64,000 nucleotides of DNA from Daphnia carinata (taxonomy: Eukaryota; Arthropoda; Branchiopoda; Diplostraca; Daphniidae), in NCBI RefSeq assembly GCF_022539665.2, contig NC_081331.1, forward strand, positions 13,734,638 through 13,798,637. The letters are read 5' to 3'. This document shows positions 1 to 9,442 of the stretch, piece after piece. Position numbers and translations under genes: made by a program. How positions within the stretch are numbered: the first letter of the stretch is position 1; each line of letters starts with the position of its first letter. The notes under the pieces are model-generated. The model saw nothing but the letters and a program-made list of their open reading frames with translations, did no database searches and had not been told where the DNA came from.

Positions 1-99
1 ATACGACAGTGCGTGATATTAGACATCTTTACAAATCTACATTCCAAGTGCGCTTGTTTAGCGATAACAAAGGCTGCTAGCCGCACGTCTCGTACCACG

Positions 100-403
100 T
101 CAACCTACACCCCTGCAAGATAAAAAGGCATCAACGTTCACCCTTGTTGCTATTCAAAATTTTCAAAAAAAAAATTTTTTTAAAAAATGTTCTTTGTTGT
201 ATGGGCATACCATTTCGTTTTGATGTGGCCCGTTTTATCGACGCCAATCGTATTACGATTTGAAGCGTACTGGCCGATGGCGCCCAGCATCAAGTATTCC
301 TCTTGCGTTCCATTACCGGCGATCTCGGACGAATTGAATGATGCCTCCCATTTGGCCGAATGGTTCGGGCTAGTCAATCCCGTAATGATGACTATAACAA
401 GCA
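100..403 (-). CDS. KW-family small secreted peptide, copy 1 (5' exon not found)
   Basis: Two coding exons are seen on the minus strand: 403-211 (193 nt, acceptor TTTGCAG) and 112-100 (acceptor CTTGCAG), ending KTKWGVG then TGA. The long exon encodes the end of a hydrophobic signal peptide and then a short polar, N-glycosylation-prone stretch (NSS, NGT) with the motifs LMGAIG and VDKTG. It matches the exon at 30384-30558: both have incoming phase 1, end in codon TG|G of a KW dipeptide, and use donor GTATG. The first exon, carrying the start Met and the front of the signal peptide, should lie above position 403; no phase-1 hydrophobic exon was convincing up to about 3 kb. Function is unknown; a secreted peptide or peptide precursor is inferred from the signal sequence and small size. 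The 3' exon is only 13 nt and is the weakest part of the model. Confidence 0.55.
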
Positions 404-1116
404 CTGCAAATACAATGTACAAATTGAAAGAATGAGCTGTTTAGTATTTGTTTTGTCTGTCCTTCTGCATAAGAATGTAACTGGCATTAAGTCGCAGCTG
501 GTTGCAGGATGTTTAAGGGAAAACGAAGGATTTCCTAGTTTAACTGTAATTTAGAACATCTAATGTTGTCATGGCTATGTTGCGTGGGCGTGTTTACTTA
601 TTTGCGGTATAAGAATAAACATTGAACGCAGTGCTTTTCGCCTGGTGTAAATAAATAGAACGGTCGGTTACACGGTTCACAAAAACGAAACGAACAATGA
701 ATCAGCTTCGACGTTCTGTATAGTCCAAATGGCTGAGGCTAGCGAACCCGCAAGAAAATAAAATGAAAACATTCCGGAACCGCATTCGTACAAGATGATC
801 TAATTGACTACAGTTAGAGGTAAATATAAGCAAAGCTTATAAGAACAAATCTGATGTATAACGATTAAATGAAAATGCATTCATTATTCAAAGGTATATA
901 GATGGAACCTATCCCTTGACTTAATGCTCTTCCGGACACTCATAGCCTAACTATCAAGGAAAAAGAAATTTGCAATGACACAACACTTTAAAAATTACAA
1001 ATTTCGATCTGCTTTGGGTAACATTTAGCAGGTTACATTAGCAATATCAAGCGCATATTTACCTATGAAAACGACCACACCAAATGCCAAGCATTTGCCT
1101 TTCACGTTGTCTAAGT
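404..1116. other. intergenic or intron stretch without a supported gene
   Basis: No ORF with a family signature is visible. The missing first exon of the KW copy 1 gene may lie here, but no candidate had the right phase (1) together with a hydrophobic end. Confidence 0.5.
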
Positions 1117-1139
1117 CGAGCAACATTCTCTGTTGCTCG
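1117..1139. repeat. perfect 9-bp stem hairpin
   Basis: CGAGCAACA, a 5-nt loop TTCTC, then TGTTGCTCG. It lies 14 nt past the stop of the minus-strand ORF 1384-1154, so it would sit in that transcript's 3' region if the ORF is real. It lacks the sequence of a histone 3' stem-loop. Confidence 0.6.
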
Positions 1140-1153
1140 GGATGTGGATTCTT

Positions 1154-1384
1154 TTAAACTTTGTAGTCGATACAGGGCAGCTGGCTAATAGGATCACAAT
1201 TCCAAGTTCTTAGTAGGACCGGAAACTGAACGAAGACGAGCCCGGTGGAGCATCCGTGTGCCGATGAAGCCGACTGAAATCTGGTGCAACAGCATCGCTC
1301 GACGTCCACGACTATACCTCTCACACAAACGAGGCTGAGACTAGCCACCGTCCAAGCGATAACAGCATGGACCTGACGACGCAT
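1154..1384 (-). CDS. possible small secreted cysteine-rich protein (76 aa)
   Basis: Single-exon ORF. The first ~23 residues look like a signal peptide (basic MRRQ start, then AVIAWTVASLSLVCVRG). The mature part has a CCC triplet followed by three single cysteines, which would give six cysteines and up to three disulfides. No known family was recognised; it is not an obvious match to any arthropod neuropeptide or defensin known to me. No TATA box, splice site or poly(A) signal was found that would prove expression, and a 76-codon ORF can occur by chance. The only other context is the hairpin just past its stop. Treat as a candidate only. Confidence 0.3.
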   Translation of the reverse strand: MRRQVHAVIAWTVASLSLVCVRGIVVDVERCCCTRFQSASSAHGCSTGLVFVQFPVLLRTWNCDPISQLPCIDYKV

Positions 1385-2535
1385 AGTCCTTAAAATTGCC
1401 TATTTGAAAAAGCGTATGTTCATGCTTACATTCCTTGCTTACTTATCTTTCCTGTTCATTCAATGTTTCGGGCAGGTTGGGATTGTTACACCATGCAATA
1501 CCAACTTCTAAGTGCCGTTCTGACGTAGGATGAATCGACAATACTACGTCGAAAACGACTAAAAAAGAATGTAGAACTGGACTATAATCCTCGGATTTCC
1601 TATGCGTGACGATGAGTAAAACGATGGACCTTAAAGCGGAAGAGACAACGGGGGAGTATCTAGGAATATTTTGTTAAAGGTCGCAAGACAAAAGCCGCCT
1701 GATAAAGACGACTTATTCGTAAGGTTGCTTAATTTCCGATGCACCTGAAAATTAGGGTCTATCCAAAGGAAATGTCTTCCATTTCCACACGAAATTCCTG
1801 ACAAGTCCAAACGTTAAATGAAATGATTTCGTTGACGGAACTAGATGCCCAGATCTCGTCGGTAATGAGATTCAACCTCGCTACGTATCGCCAACGTCAA
1901 ATAATAGCAACAATGACGTCATCACGATGTGCAAACAAGAGCACTATAAGTAAACATTTAGCTCACACTAGGAACAGGAAATGGAACGGAATCTGTAACC
2001 TTCTATGGCAGTGATCAACTAATGTTGATCACGAGGCAGTTGCCGACTCAGCCTTTTTTTTTATTGACGTCAGTGATTACACATCAGGAGTGGTACAGAG
2101 TGGAATCCCGAGATTTTGATCACGCTTCTTTCTTACTTCGAGCATCACCCGTTGTCCTAAAAGCCTGACTCATTCGCTTGGAATAGCTTATCTGGAACAT
2201 TCTTGATACGTAAACTGTTCGATTATTGTATAAGCTTTTAAACTATAACTTGCAACGTGAAACTGATAGTCCTTATGGACCCGTAGTGAGATTCATTACT
2301 CTTGTTATATGCACCTTGTTATATGTATGACTACCGGCCTGCTAGTACAGTAAGGAAAACAAAAACTTACGGGTTTCGAAGAGGGTCACATATCCCGATC
2401 ATAAGCGTCTGCATCCACGAGCCGTCTTTCAGGCCGTGGGGAGGCTAACGAACAGCCTACGTTCAACGATCACCTCTTCTCTACCTTTCAGCTTGTGGTT
2501 CGATCTTCAAGGTAGTGAACAGTACTACAGATCGA
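1385..2535. other. intergenic; contains remnant of the cassette border at about 2164-2270
   Basis: No gene is supported. Around 2164-2270 the sequence (ATAGCTTATCTGGAACAT and onward) is recognisably similar to 6105-6240 and 13660-13770, the segments that precede the two kinase cassettes, suggesting an older, decayed third copy of the border. Confidence 0.45.
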
Positions 2536-2622
2536 TTTTTAGCCTGGCAAGGCTATTTTTGCCATTTTTAGCCTGGCAAGGCTTTTTTTTGCCATTTTTA
2601 GCCTGGCAAGGCTTTTTTTTGG
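2536..2622. repeat. tandem repeat, ~30-bp unit, three copies
   Basis: The unit TTTAGCCTGGCAAGGCTTTT plus GCCATT is repeated three times. Each unit holds an inverted pair (AGCC...GGCT) around TGGCAA. A long minus-strand ORF through this repeat and the following tract is low-complexity and not a gene. Confidence 0.9.
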
Positions 2623-2654
2623 TGTGCCATTTAGCCCCTTTATAATAGTAGGCA

Positions 2655-2755
2655 TGGCTCTTCTTTTTTTCTCTTTTCTTTTCTTTCTTCTTGTTTTTTC
2701 TCTTCTTTTTTTTCTTTCTTCTTGTTTTCTCTCTTCTTTTTTTCTTTCTTGAAGG
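2655..2755. repeat. homopyrimidine tract with imperfect ~37-bp tandem copies
   Basis: About 100 bp of nearly pure C/T on the plus strand, made of repeats of CTTTCTTCTTGTTTTCTC and TTCTTTTTTTC. Such tracts with mirror symmetry can form triplex (H-DNA) structures; that is general knowledge, not shown here. Confidence 0.85.
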
Positions 2756-2869
2756 CGTAGAATCTTGCGTCTTGATCCGTTGTAGAAGCTTGCGTAATCC
2801 GATGAGATGAAATATCTTGCGTATCTTCAATGAAGAATTGGAGGGGAAGGGAGGGAGGGAGGGAAATTG

Positions 2870-2942
2870 GCGGTGTCGGGACTTGAACCCGGGGCCTTCA
2901 GAATGCGAAGCGAAGGTGGTAACCACTGTGCCAGGACCGCAC
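2870..2942 (-). mobile_element. tRNA-derived SINE piece, copy 1
   Basis: Read on the minus strand there is a good pol III A box (TGGCACAGTGGTTA) and B box (GGTTCAAGTCC) at tRNA spacing. The acceptor stem is only partly paired and the anticodon stem leaves an over-long loop, so this is a tRNA-like element rather than a working tRNA. A purine-rich simple repeat (GGGAGGGAGGGAGGG on plus) follows. It shares about 70 nt with the copy at 3287-3357. Confidence 0.75.
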
Positions 2943-3286
2943 ATCTCAACCAAATTTATTTTTCATCGACCTTCGTTCTAATACCGGAGCTATATAATAT
3001 GTGACTAATAGTGGTGTCGCGCTGTGGTATGGCGCTGTGGTATAGCACTGAGATCATACGTCAACTGTCCGTGTTCGCCATTGCTTCAACATTTTTTTAA
3101 TTATTTTTATAAATGTAAATAAAAAAAATAAAATAACCCATTTTATTTATTTTAGAACAGTATTAAAACGAACACATTTTTAAAGCAATTAACCAGTGCC
3201 CGTCAAAGCCAAACAAGTTACCAGAAAAATTTAAATTGGCAATGGAAGCAGCGATAACAAACTGCATGGAGGGCTTGGAAACTGGA

Positions 3287-3357
3287 TGTTGCGGGACTTG
3301 TACCCGGGACCGACAGAATATAAAGCGTGGGTGATAACCACTGTGCCAGGACCGTAC
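3287..3357 (-). mobile_element. tRNA-derived SINE piece, copy 2
   Basis: The minus strand has the same A box (TGGCACAGTGGTTA) and a B box with one change (GGGTACAAGTCC). It is clearly the same family as 2870-2942, about 400 bp away and in the same orientation, but diverged in the anticodon region. The short ORF across it is a by-product of the repeat. Confidence 0.75.
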
Positions 3358-4155
3358 ATTCAAATCAAATTTTGCTTTGGGTGTCACCCATTCAGATAGG
3401 CAGCTTATGTAATGTATATGGCAAGTGAATGAAGTATGGTGTTCTGGTATAGTTTACAGCTGCCGTGCTGATTCCACTGGTTCCAATCTTTGTTATTATC
3501 CATTTAATTTTTTATTTATTTGGAAAAGGTGGTTTCCGTCTTTTAGCATACACTATGGTAACTAACCCCCTGTTTTTTTTGTTATTTCCATGAATAGCGT
3601 TGTATCCATAACGTTGTGATTCTGGATTAATTCATTATTTTAATATTAACACCGCAACGCCGACAGCGTGATGGCTCCTGGTCCTATCCATTTCGTGGCA
3701 GCCTATGATGGTTTTCGAATCCTTACTTTACCTAGAACCTTGAATTATCAAGAACGCCCCGAACTCATCTTTCTACCCTCTGCATGGTATACTCAGGTGA
3801 ACACCTTGGAGTTAGTCAGGAATTGGCGCTGGTATGTGCGTGCACGTCCAATTTTCATTTGAGTGAATTTGACGGTAAAGCGCTCACGCAACTACCGACA
3901 TTGGAAACAATTGCAGTTTAAATCGAACCACACGCGCCATCCATTTTTTTCACTTCCTTAATTTCAACAATATTGATGATTTTCAATCAATAAAAACGCG
4001 GAACAACAAACAGAATGACACATTTGTATAGCCTTCTGTTGCATTGTAAGCCATATTTCTATGGCTACCGACGGACACGTTTAGCACAGGAATAAATAGA
4101 TTTCATTTGTCTTCAGGACGGGCAGTACACGCTCGGCTAACACCACTTCCTCACC
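3358..4155. other. intergenic, upstream of the gustatory receptor
   Basis: An ORF at 3668-3862 has no recognisable family and no conserved partner elsewhere in the window. No TATA box is evident close to the receptor start. Confidence 0.5.
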
Positions 4156-5685
4156 ATGTCTGTGTTTGATCAGTTACGTCCATTCGTCAGCCTTTGTCAA
4201 GCTTGCGGAATGTTTCCTTATACAATTGAAGAAAACTTAACTACAAAGAAATTTGCGAAATTCAGCTTCTCTTTCAGGCATGCGATCACCTGGTGGTTCT
4301 TGATGGTCATCAGTTTGCAAGTGACCGTTAGCGTCGGCATCATATATTCATCTATGGAGCAAATAGGCAACTTGACAAGTGACCAAAACATGCCAATCAC
4401 GGCTACCATTTTATTTGCCGTCAACTGGCCTTTCTACATATTGCAAATGTTCACAACTCGCTGGATCGTGTTCCATTATCGTCGGCTTCGAAACGTAGTG
4501 AATACCGTGCAAGAAGTGGAAAGGCTTTTCGGAGAAGAATTTGTTGTGAGGCACAAGAGCTCAATTACGAAAATATTTATTATCAGCTTCATTTTCATTG
4601 TTACAATAGTTAGCAAACATGGAAGATGATTTCGAAATATAGGTTTTTAAAAACCTCTTTGCTTACATTTCAGGGTATAGGTGTGCTGGTTGTTATGGTG
4701 CCAGTTTACAGCTCGTTCAGTGTGGCAGATATGAACTGGATGTTCGTTGCAGCTTTCCTTTCAATTGTGGCATTAAACAGCGTCATGTTTGACAGTACAT
4801 TCCTTTTGATTCACCTGTCTTATTACATTATTGGCCATTACATGCGGCTCGTCTTGTGGGAACCCATTGAGAACAGTGGCGAATTTAATCGGACTCCAAG
4901 CGAAAGGTGTCATTATATTTAGAATTCCGTGTTTTGACTTGAAGTAAATCTTTATGATTTTCAGGACAAGAAGAATGCAATGGCTGAAACAAAATGTCCT
5001 GATATTCGATTATCTTTGTCGAGCCACTTCGGAGCTGAACGATATTTTCGCGTTCCCTGTTTTTTACATTGTGACTACGAAATTTATCTTTGTTGTCAGT
5101 ATGGCTTATGCCCAGATACAAATTATTATTCATCCAAACGTTGTTTTGGGAAATTACTGGTTGATGTTTCCTTTCCAATTCGTAGTGGACTGGGCCCGAA
5201 TATTGGTAGTTCTTACTGCCGCCGATATACCTGCCAAACAGGTTAAGCTATTAAATAATTGATACGAATAACAATATAATCACGCTAAATTTTGGTCATT
5301 AGGTTAATCTTCTCCATGAAAGAGTAATTGTCACGTCCTGTTCCGGATTTTACCAAACATTAGATGAAAATATTTCAGTCCGCTTTCAATTACAATATAA
5401 ACTTTCTGCATTAATAAATTGGCCTGCTTTAATGACGATTACTTACGTTTTAGGTTGCAACTATCCTAATGCAAATTGACGAAAATCGCGTCCGCTTGTC
5501 GGCTTTTGGGCTGTTTAATGTCGGTACTCATCTTATCCCAGCAGTAAGTTTACACTTCTTCTAAATCATTTGGCTGATGTTTGGATATCCATATTTCATC
5601 AATTAAGTTATTGTACCTCATGTATCTGAATTTTCAGCTAATGGGCGCGGCCGTGACTTACCTGGTTATTCTTATTCAGAATTAG
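4156..5685 (+). CDS. gustatory receptor (7-TM chemoreceptor), 366 aa
   Basis: Five exons: 4156-4608, 4674-4906, 4965-5241, 5454-5543, 5638-5685; junction phases 0, 2, 0, 0 and a sum of 1101 nt. The product has multiple hydrophobic segments, a length normal for arthropod Gr proteins (350-450 aa), and ends with TYLVILIQN, a variant of the family's C-terminal TYhhhhhQF motif. The phase-0 intron just before that motif is also typical of Gr genes. Arthropod gustatory receptors are inverted 7-TM ligand-gated cation channels in sensory neurons; the ligand cannot be told from sequence. The first donor is GTTAGC, weak but fixed by reading frame. A fragment related to exon 2 survives at 13590-13656, so the receptor was probably part of the duplicated block. 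Which Gr it is cannot be said. Confidence 0.88.
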
Positions 5686-6646
5686 CAAATTTTAAAAAAG
5701 TTGTGTCTTAGTCAAAGACGAGTTAATCTGGCTTACCCAACACAAGAACTGCTCCATCTCCTTGTACTTCATACACATCGTATCAGACCCACCCAAAACC
5801 CTTCTACAACTTCGATGGAACGCTGCATGTACCCAATGGCTCCTAAGTTTGCAAATTGTAAAGCTCTAGGACGCACTTTGTTTGGATTGTCAGCAACAAT
5901 TAAGATGTCTTTTATTAATAAGCAAATAAATGGCCCTAAAACTTTATCGAGATCCATATTATTTATGCATTCGTAGCGTATCACGCTAGCTTCGTGCATT
6001 CTAGCTCTTTCAATCATTCCTGAGCTGATGCATCTAATGCACTTGGTAATCTGCCAGCCTATCAGATTTTTCTTACTTCAAGTCCCCTCCATTCGCCCGC
6101 GTGACTTGTTCGCTTCGATTAGCTTATCTGGTACTTCTTAATCTGTGAAATGTATTGATTACGACGTTTGCTGCTCTTAAGATATGACTTGCTGCAACCT
6201 GCTATCCGATAGCCTTGAATGTGGGTCTGAAAAAGGTTTCCTCTCCCCCTGCGGTAAGACCTGTTTTTTGGTACCCTTACCTTTTTGTTTGAATATTGTT
6301 ATCTTGATATAGAATATGGAAGTTGATATGTATGGGGAGAACATGGAAAACCTTAGACGAAGGCGGCTGGGAACAAAACCGCCAACACTTATCAGTCACT
6401 ATAGTTTTGTTTCAGCGGGCAAACCTCTGTTTATATCTTGAAAGATTCAAGCAGTGTTATCAGCAGCCAACGGAATCTTGCAGATAGAATACCGGCAACG
6501 GTCAAGGAAATGGCGTCGACTAGAAGTTTCGTTCGAGAATAGCGAACACCACAGTTTCTTGGCTGTTTTATATCCTACATCTATGCGTTTAAGTGCAAGA
6601 TCATTTTTTTAATGCTTCAGCATTCGTTGATTAACAGAAAAAGGCA
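5686..6646. other. intergenic with cassette border copy and a protein-like minus ORF
   Basis: 6105-6240 is the left border segment repeated at 13660-13770. Between 5700 and 6017 the minus strand holds an 82-residue ORF of protein-like composition (contains FANLGAIGYMQR); a second protein-like stretch (VYEVQGDGAVLVLGKPD then stop) continues it in another frame. That suggests a frameshifted gene remnant, but no family was recognised. Confidence 0.35.
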
Positions 6647-8300
6647 ATGCCGAACATCATACAAACGGTGAGATTGTATTCATTTAAGCTGGTTTTGTAC
6701 GATCCACGTAACTTAACTTTTATGGTTGTTGTCTTGCCGGGTTTCACTGAGCTACAGACTTTGAATTATCCAGCGCTAACTTGCAATAATGGAGAGAACA
6801 ATATCTGGATTGCTTGTTCAATCCTAGAGCAGGTCAATTCGCCAATTGGCGATACAGAAGCCTCGTCCCTCAGCAACGAGGAAAAACAAATTACCGAAAA
6901 GCTTCTGAACGAAACCAAATGCTGTGGCTACTTTATCACGCACGTCTCTAGCATAGATTTCAAGTAAGAGTCTTTCTGCCCCAAGCAACTCATGCACAAG
7001 TTGATATAATCTATGAAATGCAAAATTATTTTAAATGTTACTTTTTCTTTCCATTAGATGCTTATATCCAGAGACGTTTAATGATCAATTGGACACTTAT
7101 ATCCTGAAACATGCAAAGGAAAACAACTTCCTGCAAGACATTTGCTACCAATTGGTGGATTGCGTGTCATGGCTACATGAACGGAGCATTTACCGCAATA
7201 GTAAACTTCATCCTGGAAACATTTTCATCAAGACTTTTCACAGTCAGTGGAAAGTAAAGCTTATAGTTTCCGAAAATCCTTTTCACAATTTGGACCAAGA
7301 GTACATCAATTTGTGGTCGGAAATCAATCCGGATCAGGATTTGGCACCCACGAGGGACGGAACTGCCATCCAGAGAGACCTAGCTTCCGTAATCATCCTA
7401 TTGTTTTTTATCCAGTCAGCCGGCGCTCATCCTTTTCAAATAACTACCCCTGTTGATCCGCCACAGCCGAAAAAGCACCAAGGCGTAAAGGAACAAATTG
7501 AAAGGCACACATTCAGTTTAGTTGCCTTGGATAGAAAATGCTTTTGTCAAAGCCAAAGCGACAACTGCGAAAATCCGCAATGCAAATATCGTTTTTGGGT
7601 CAATATGCTGGCCAAGGATTGTACGCATAGTAAGCTAACCGAAGTCTTTCATAACAAAACAAGTTCATATACCAGAGAATCGTTACGAGAATTTATGGAG
7701 CATCCCTTTTTCTGGAAGACTTCCGGAGTTCTGAGGTTCATCGAGCAATCATCAAACTACTTGAAAGAGGCACAAGATAAAGAAAAAGAAAACAAATTTG
7801 GTTATTTTTCGCCAAGTCAGTCGAACAAACGGGGACAGCGTCAGTTGCCAAGCGGTCCATCAGCTGCCACAAGGGCAATGGAAGAGGTTATACCGTGGCG
7901 ACTTGATAGTGACCTTTTGACGAAAATTAAAACGAACTATAAAAACATTTTCGAGTATTTACATGAAAAACCTCCTAAGAAATTTTTACCGTGTATCACA
8001 ATTTATTACGAACTTCTCAACCAAATACGAAACAAGGTTTGAAATGCAATTTCGGATGTTAAATCATTTATCTTGTACATTGTCTAATCGACATTCACGT
8101 TATTTGCATGACAGAGTTCTCACTGGAATGAGACGACTGCATGTGGAACTAGAGCCAGAGAAGATTTGGAGAGAATCACGTTTGGAGCAGATAGTAATAT
8201 GGATGTTCAGCATAAGTATTGTTTGTTCTGGAACATACATTTCCCCAAACTTATTCTCTACACATGGAAAAACCTAAAAGATGTAGTTGCGAGTCAATAA
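6647..8300 (+). CDS. A1: pseudokinase-KEN endoribonuclease (IRE1/RNase L-like), 463 aa
   Basis: Exons 6647-6667, 6758-6963, 7058-8036, 8115-8300 (1392 nt). The N-lobe is short, with no glycine loop or beta-3 lysine seen. A hinge (CLYPETFNDQLDTYI) leads to a C-lobe in which the HRD position reads YRN and no DFG is found, so phosphotransfer is unlikely. The C-lobe ends HPFFW, as in IRE1 and RNase L. A KEN domain follows: the last junction joins QIRNK to SSHWNE, matching the RNKxxH catalytic stretch of IRE1 (Arg, Asn, Lys and His kept), and the C-terminus HFPKLILYTW matches the IRE1 HFPxLLxHTY helix. RNA cleavage is therefore plausible (inference). There are no ankyrin repeats and no transmembrane segment, unlike RNase L and IRE1. 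The stop lies inside an AATAAA (8295-8300). Partner gene B1 starts about 0.5 kb downstream; A2 is the paralogue. Confidence 0.82.
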
Positions 8301-8893
8301 ACATGTCAAGAAATGACACAGTTTTTCTATCCTGAAACCTGTTCGCTTTTAATTGATGGAAAAGGTAGATTTATATGATTATCTTTTCAAAAAGATTTTT
8401 CAGGTGCCCAGAATCCCCCGTTGTTAAAAATTCAGAGCGCTTGTGTAAAACAAAATTCTTTATCAGTCGCCATAGCGCAAGTTGCAACGGATGACCTCTT
8501 TAAAAACCAGTAAACGCGTGGGATAAAATAGATCGAGTTGTGATGTTCACGTTGTTATCGATCCTTTGATAGCAACGCTGATAGCGACTGTAAGCCGGGT
8601 TTCGTTCGTTTTAGAAGTCCACACCGCCATTCTGGAAGAGTGGTTTAAAAAAATTTCTCATTACAATTGCAGTTGGCTATGCACACGCCAACCTATCTTT
8701 GTACAGGCAGTTACGTCTGCGTGGATCTTTTGAATAGTTAGCTTCAACGCTTATTGAGCGACCTTTGCATGAAATTGCCGAAACATTGACAACCTTATGC
8801 ACAGGCCTTTCAGAGAGTGTTGAATTTAACTATTCCCAAAATCCCAAGTTAATTCATTCACCAAGAAATCTGAAGCTAAATTTTCATTGTAAA
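8301..8893 (+). promoter_or_regulatory. A1-B1 spacer and B1 5' untranslated exon
   Basis: 8440-8893 aligns with 16190-16620 upstream of B2. The conserved part ends in a good splice donor in both copies (AAA|GTAAGTTTC at 8893/8894 and 16620/16621). An ORF starting at 8765 is not kept in the second copy, where the matching frame hits TAA after seven codons, so the exon is best read as untranslated. The exact transcription start is not seen. Confidence 0.5.
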
Positions 8894-9442
8894 GTAAGTT
8901 TCTTTCTTATTTTTATTTGTCGGAGAATGTTGTTGTCGTGTCGTTGTATTAAATATTGTTTTGGACGTTAGCGCACGCATTCCATTAGAATACATTTCCC
9001 AGACGATACTTAGGGTAGGCGTTATCTTTTAGCAATAAAAAAAAGTATGGAGGCTTACCCATCCTGCCACATCTTCCAATGCCTTGTTGGGTTTTCAGTC
9101 GTATCACAAGAGGCCCGATGTCTGTGCGGATAAACTGATAGACTTACACGCCGTACCACAATCACTTTGAGAGGATAAGGGTGGGACTAAAAACGCCGGT
9201 TTTAGGCCAACTCACGTAGTATACGCATCAACAGAATTTCAGTTTTGCATTGAAACCATGAAAATCAATTGCAATATTCAGACTAATTTTGCTACTACGG
9301 TGACTTTACGAAGTCACGTGAAAGGGAAGAGAGATTTAACATAAACTGCTTCTCTTTATGGCCTGCGTGACACAATAATTAATAATTTAATTCTAAAAAA
9401 AAGCATTTGTTTTTTCTGCTATCTGCCTTTACGCTTTGTAGG

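Noticed and set aside
2870-2942. functional tRNA gene
   Set aside because: A and B boxes are present, but the anticodon arm and acceptor stem do not fold properly, and a diverged copy lies 400 bp away, so a SINE or tRNA relic is more likely.
2525-2953. 142-codon minus-strand ORF with a lysine-rich centre
   Set aside because: It runs through the tandem repeat, the homopyrimidine tract and the tRNA-derived SINE; its composition is explained by those repeats.
3668-3862. 64-codon plus-strand ORF before the gustatory receptor
   Set aside because: No family signature, no splice or promoter context, no paralogue in the window.
8765-8971. 68-codon plus-strand ORF upstream of B1
   Set aside because: The aligned segment before B2 has a stop after seven codons, while the splice donor at its end is conserved, so it is treated as a 5' untranslated exon.
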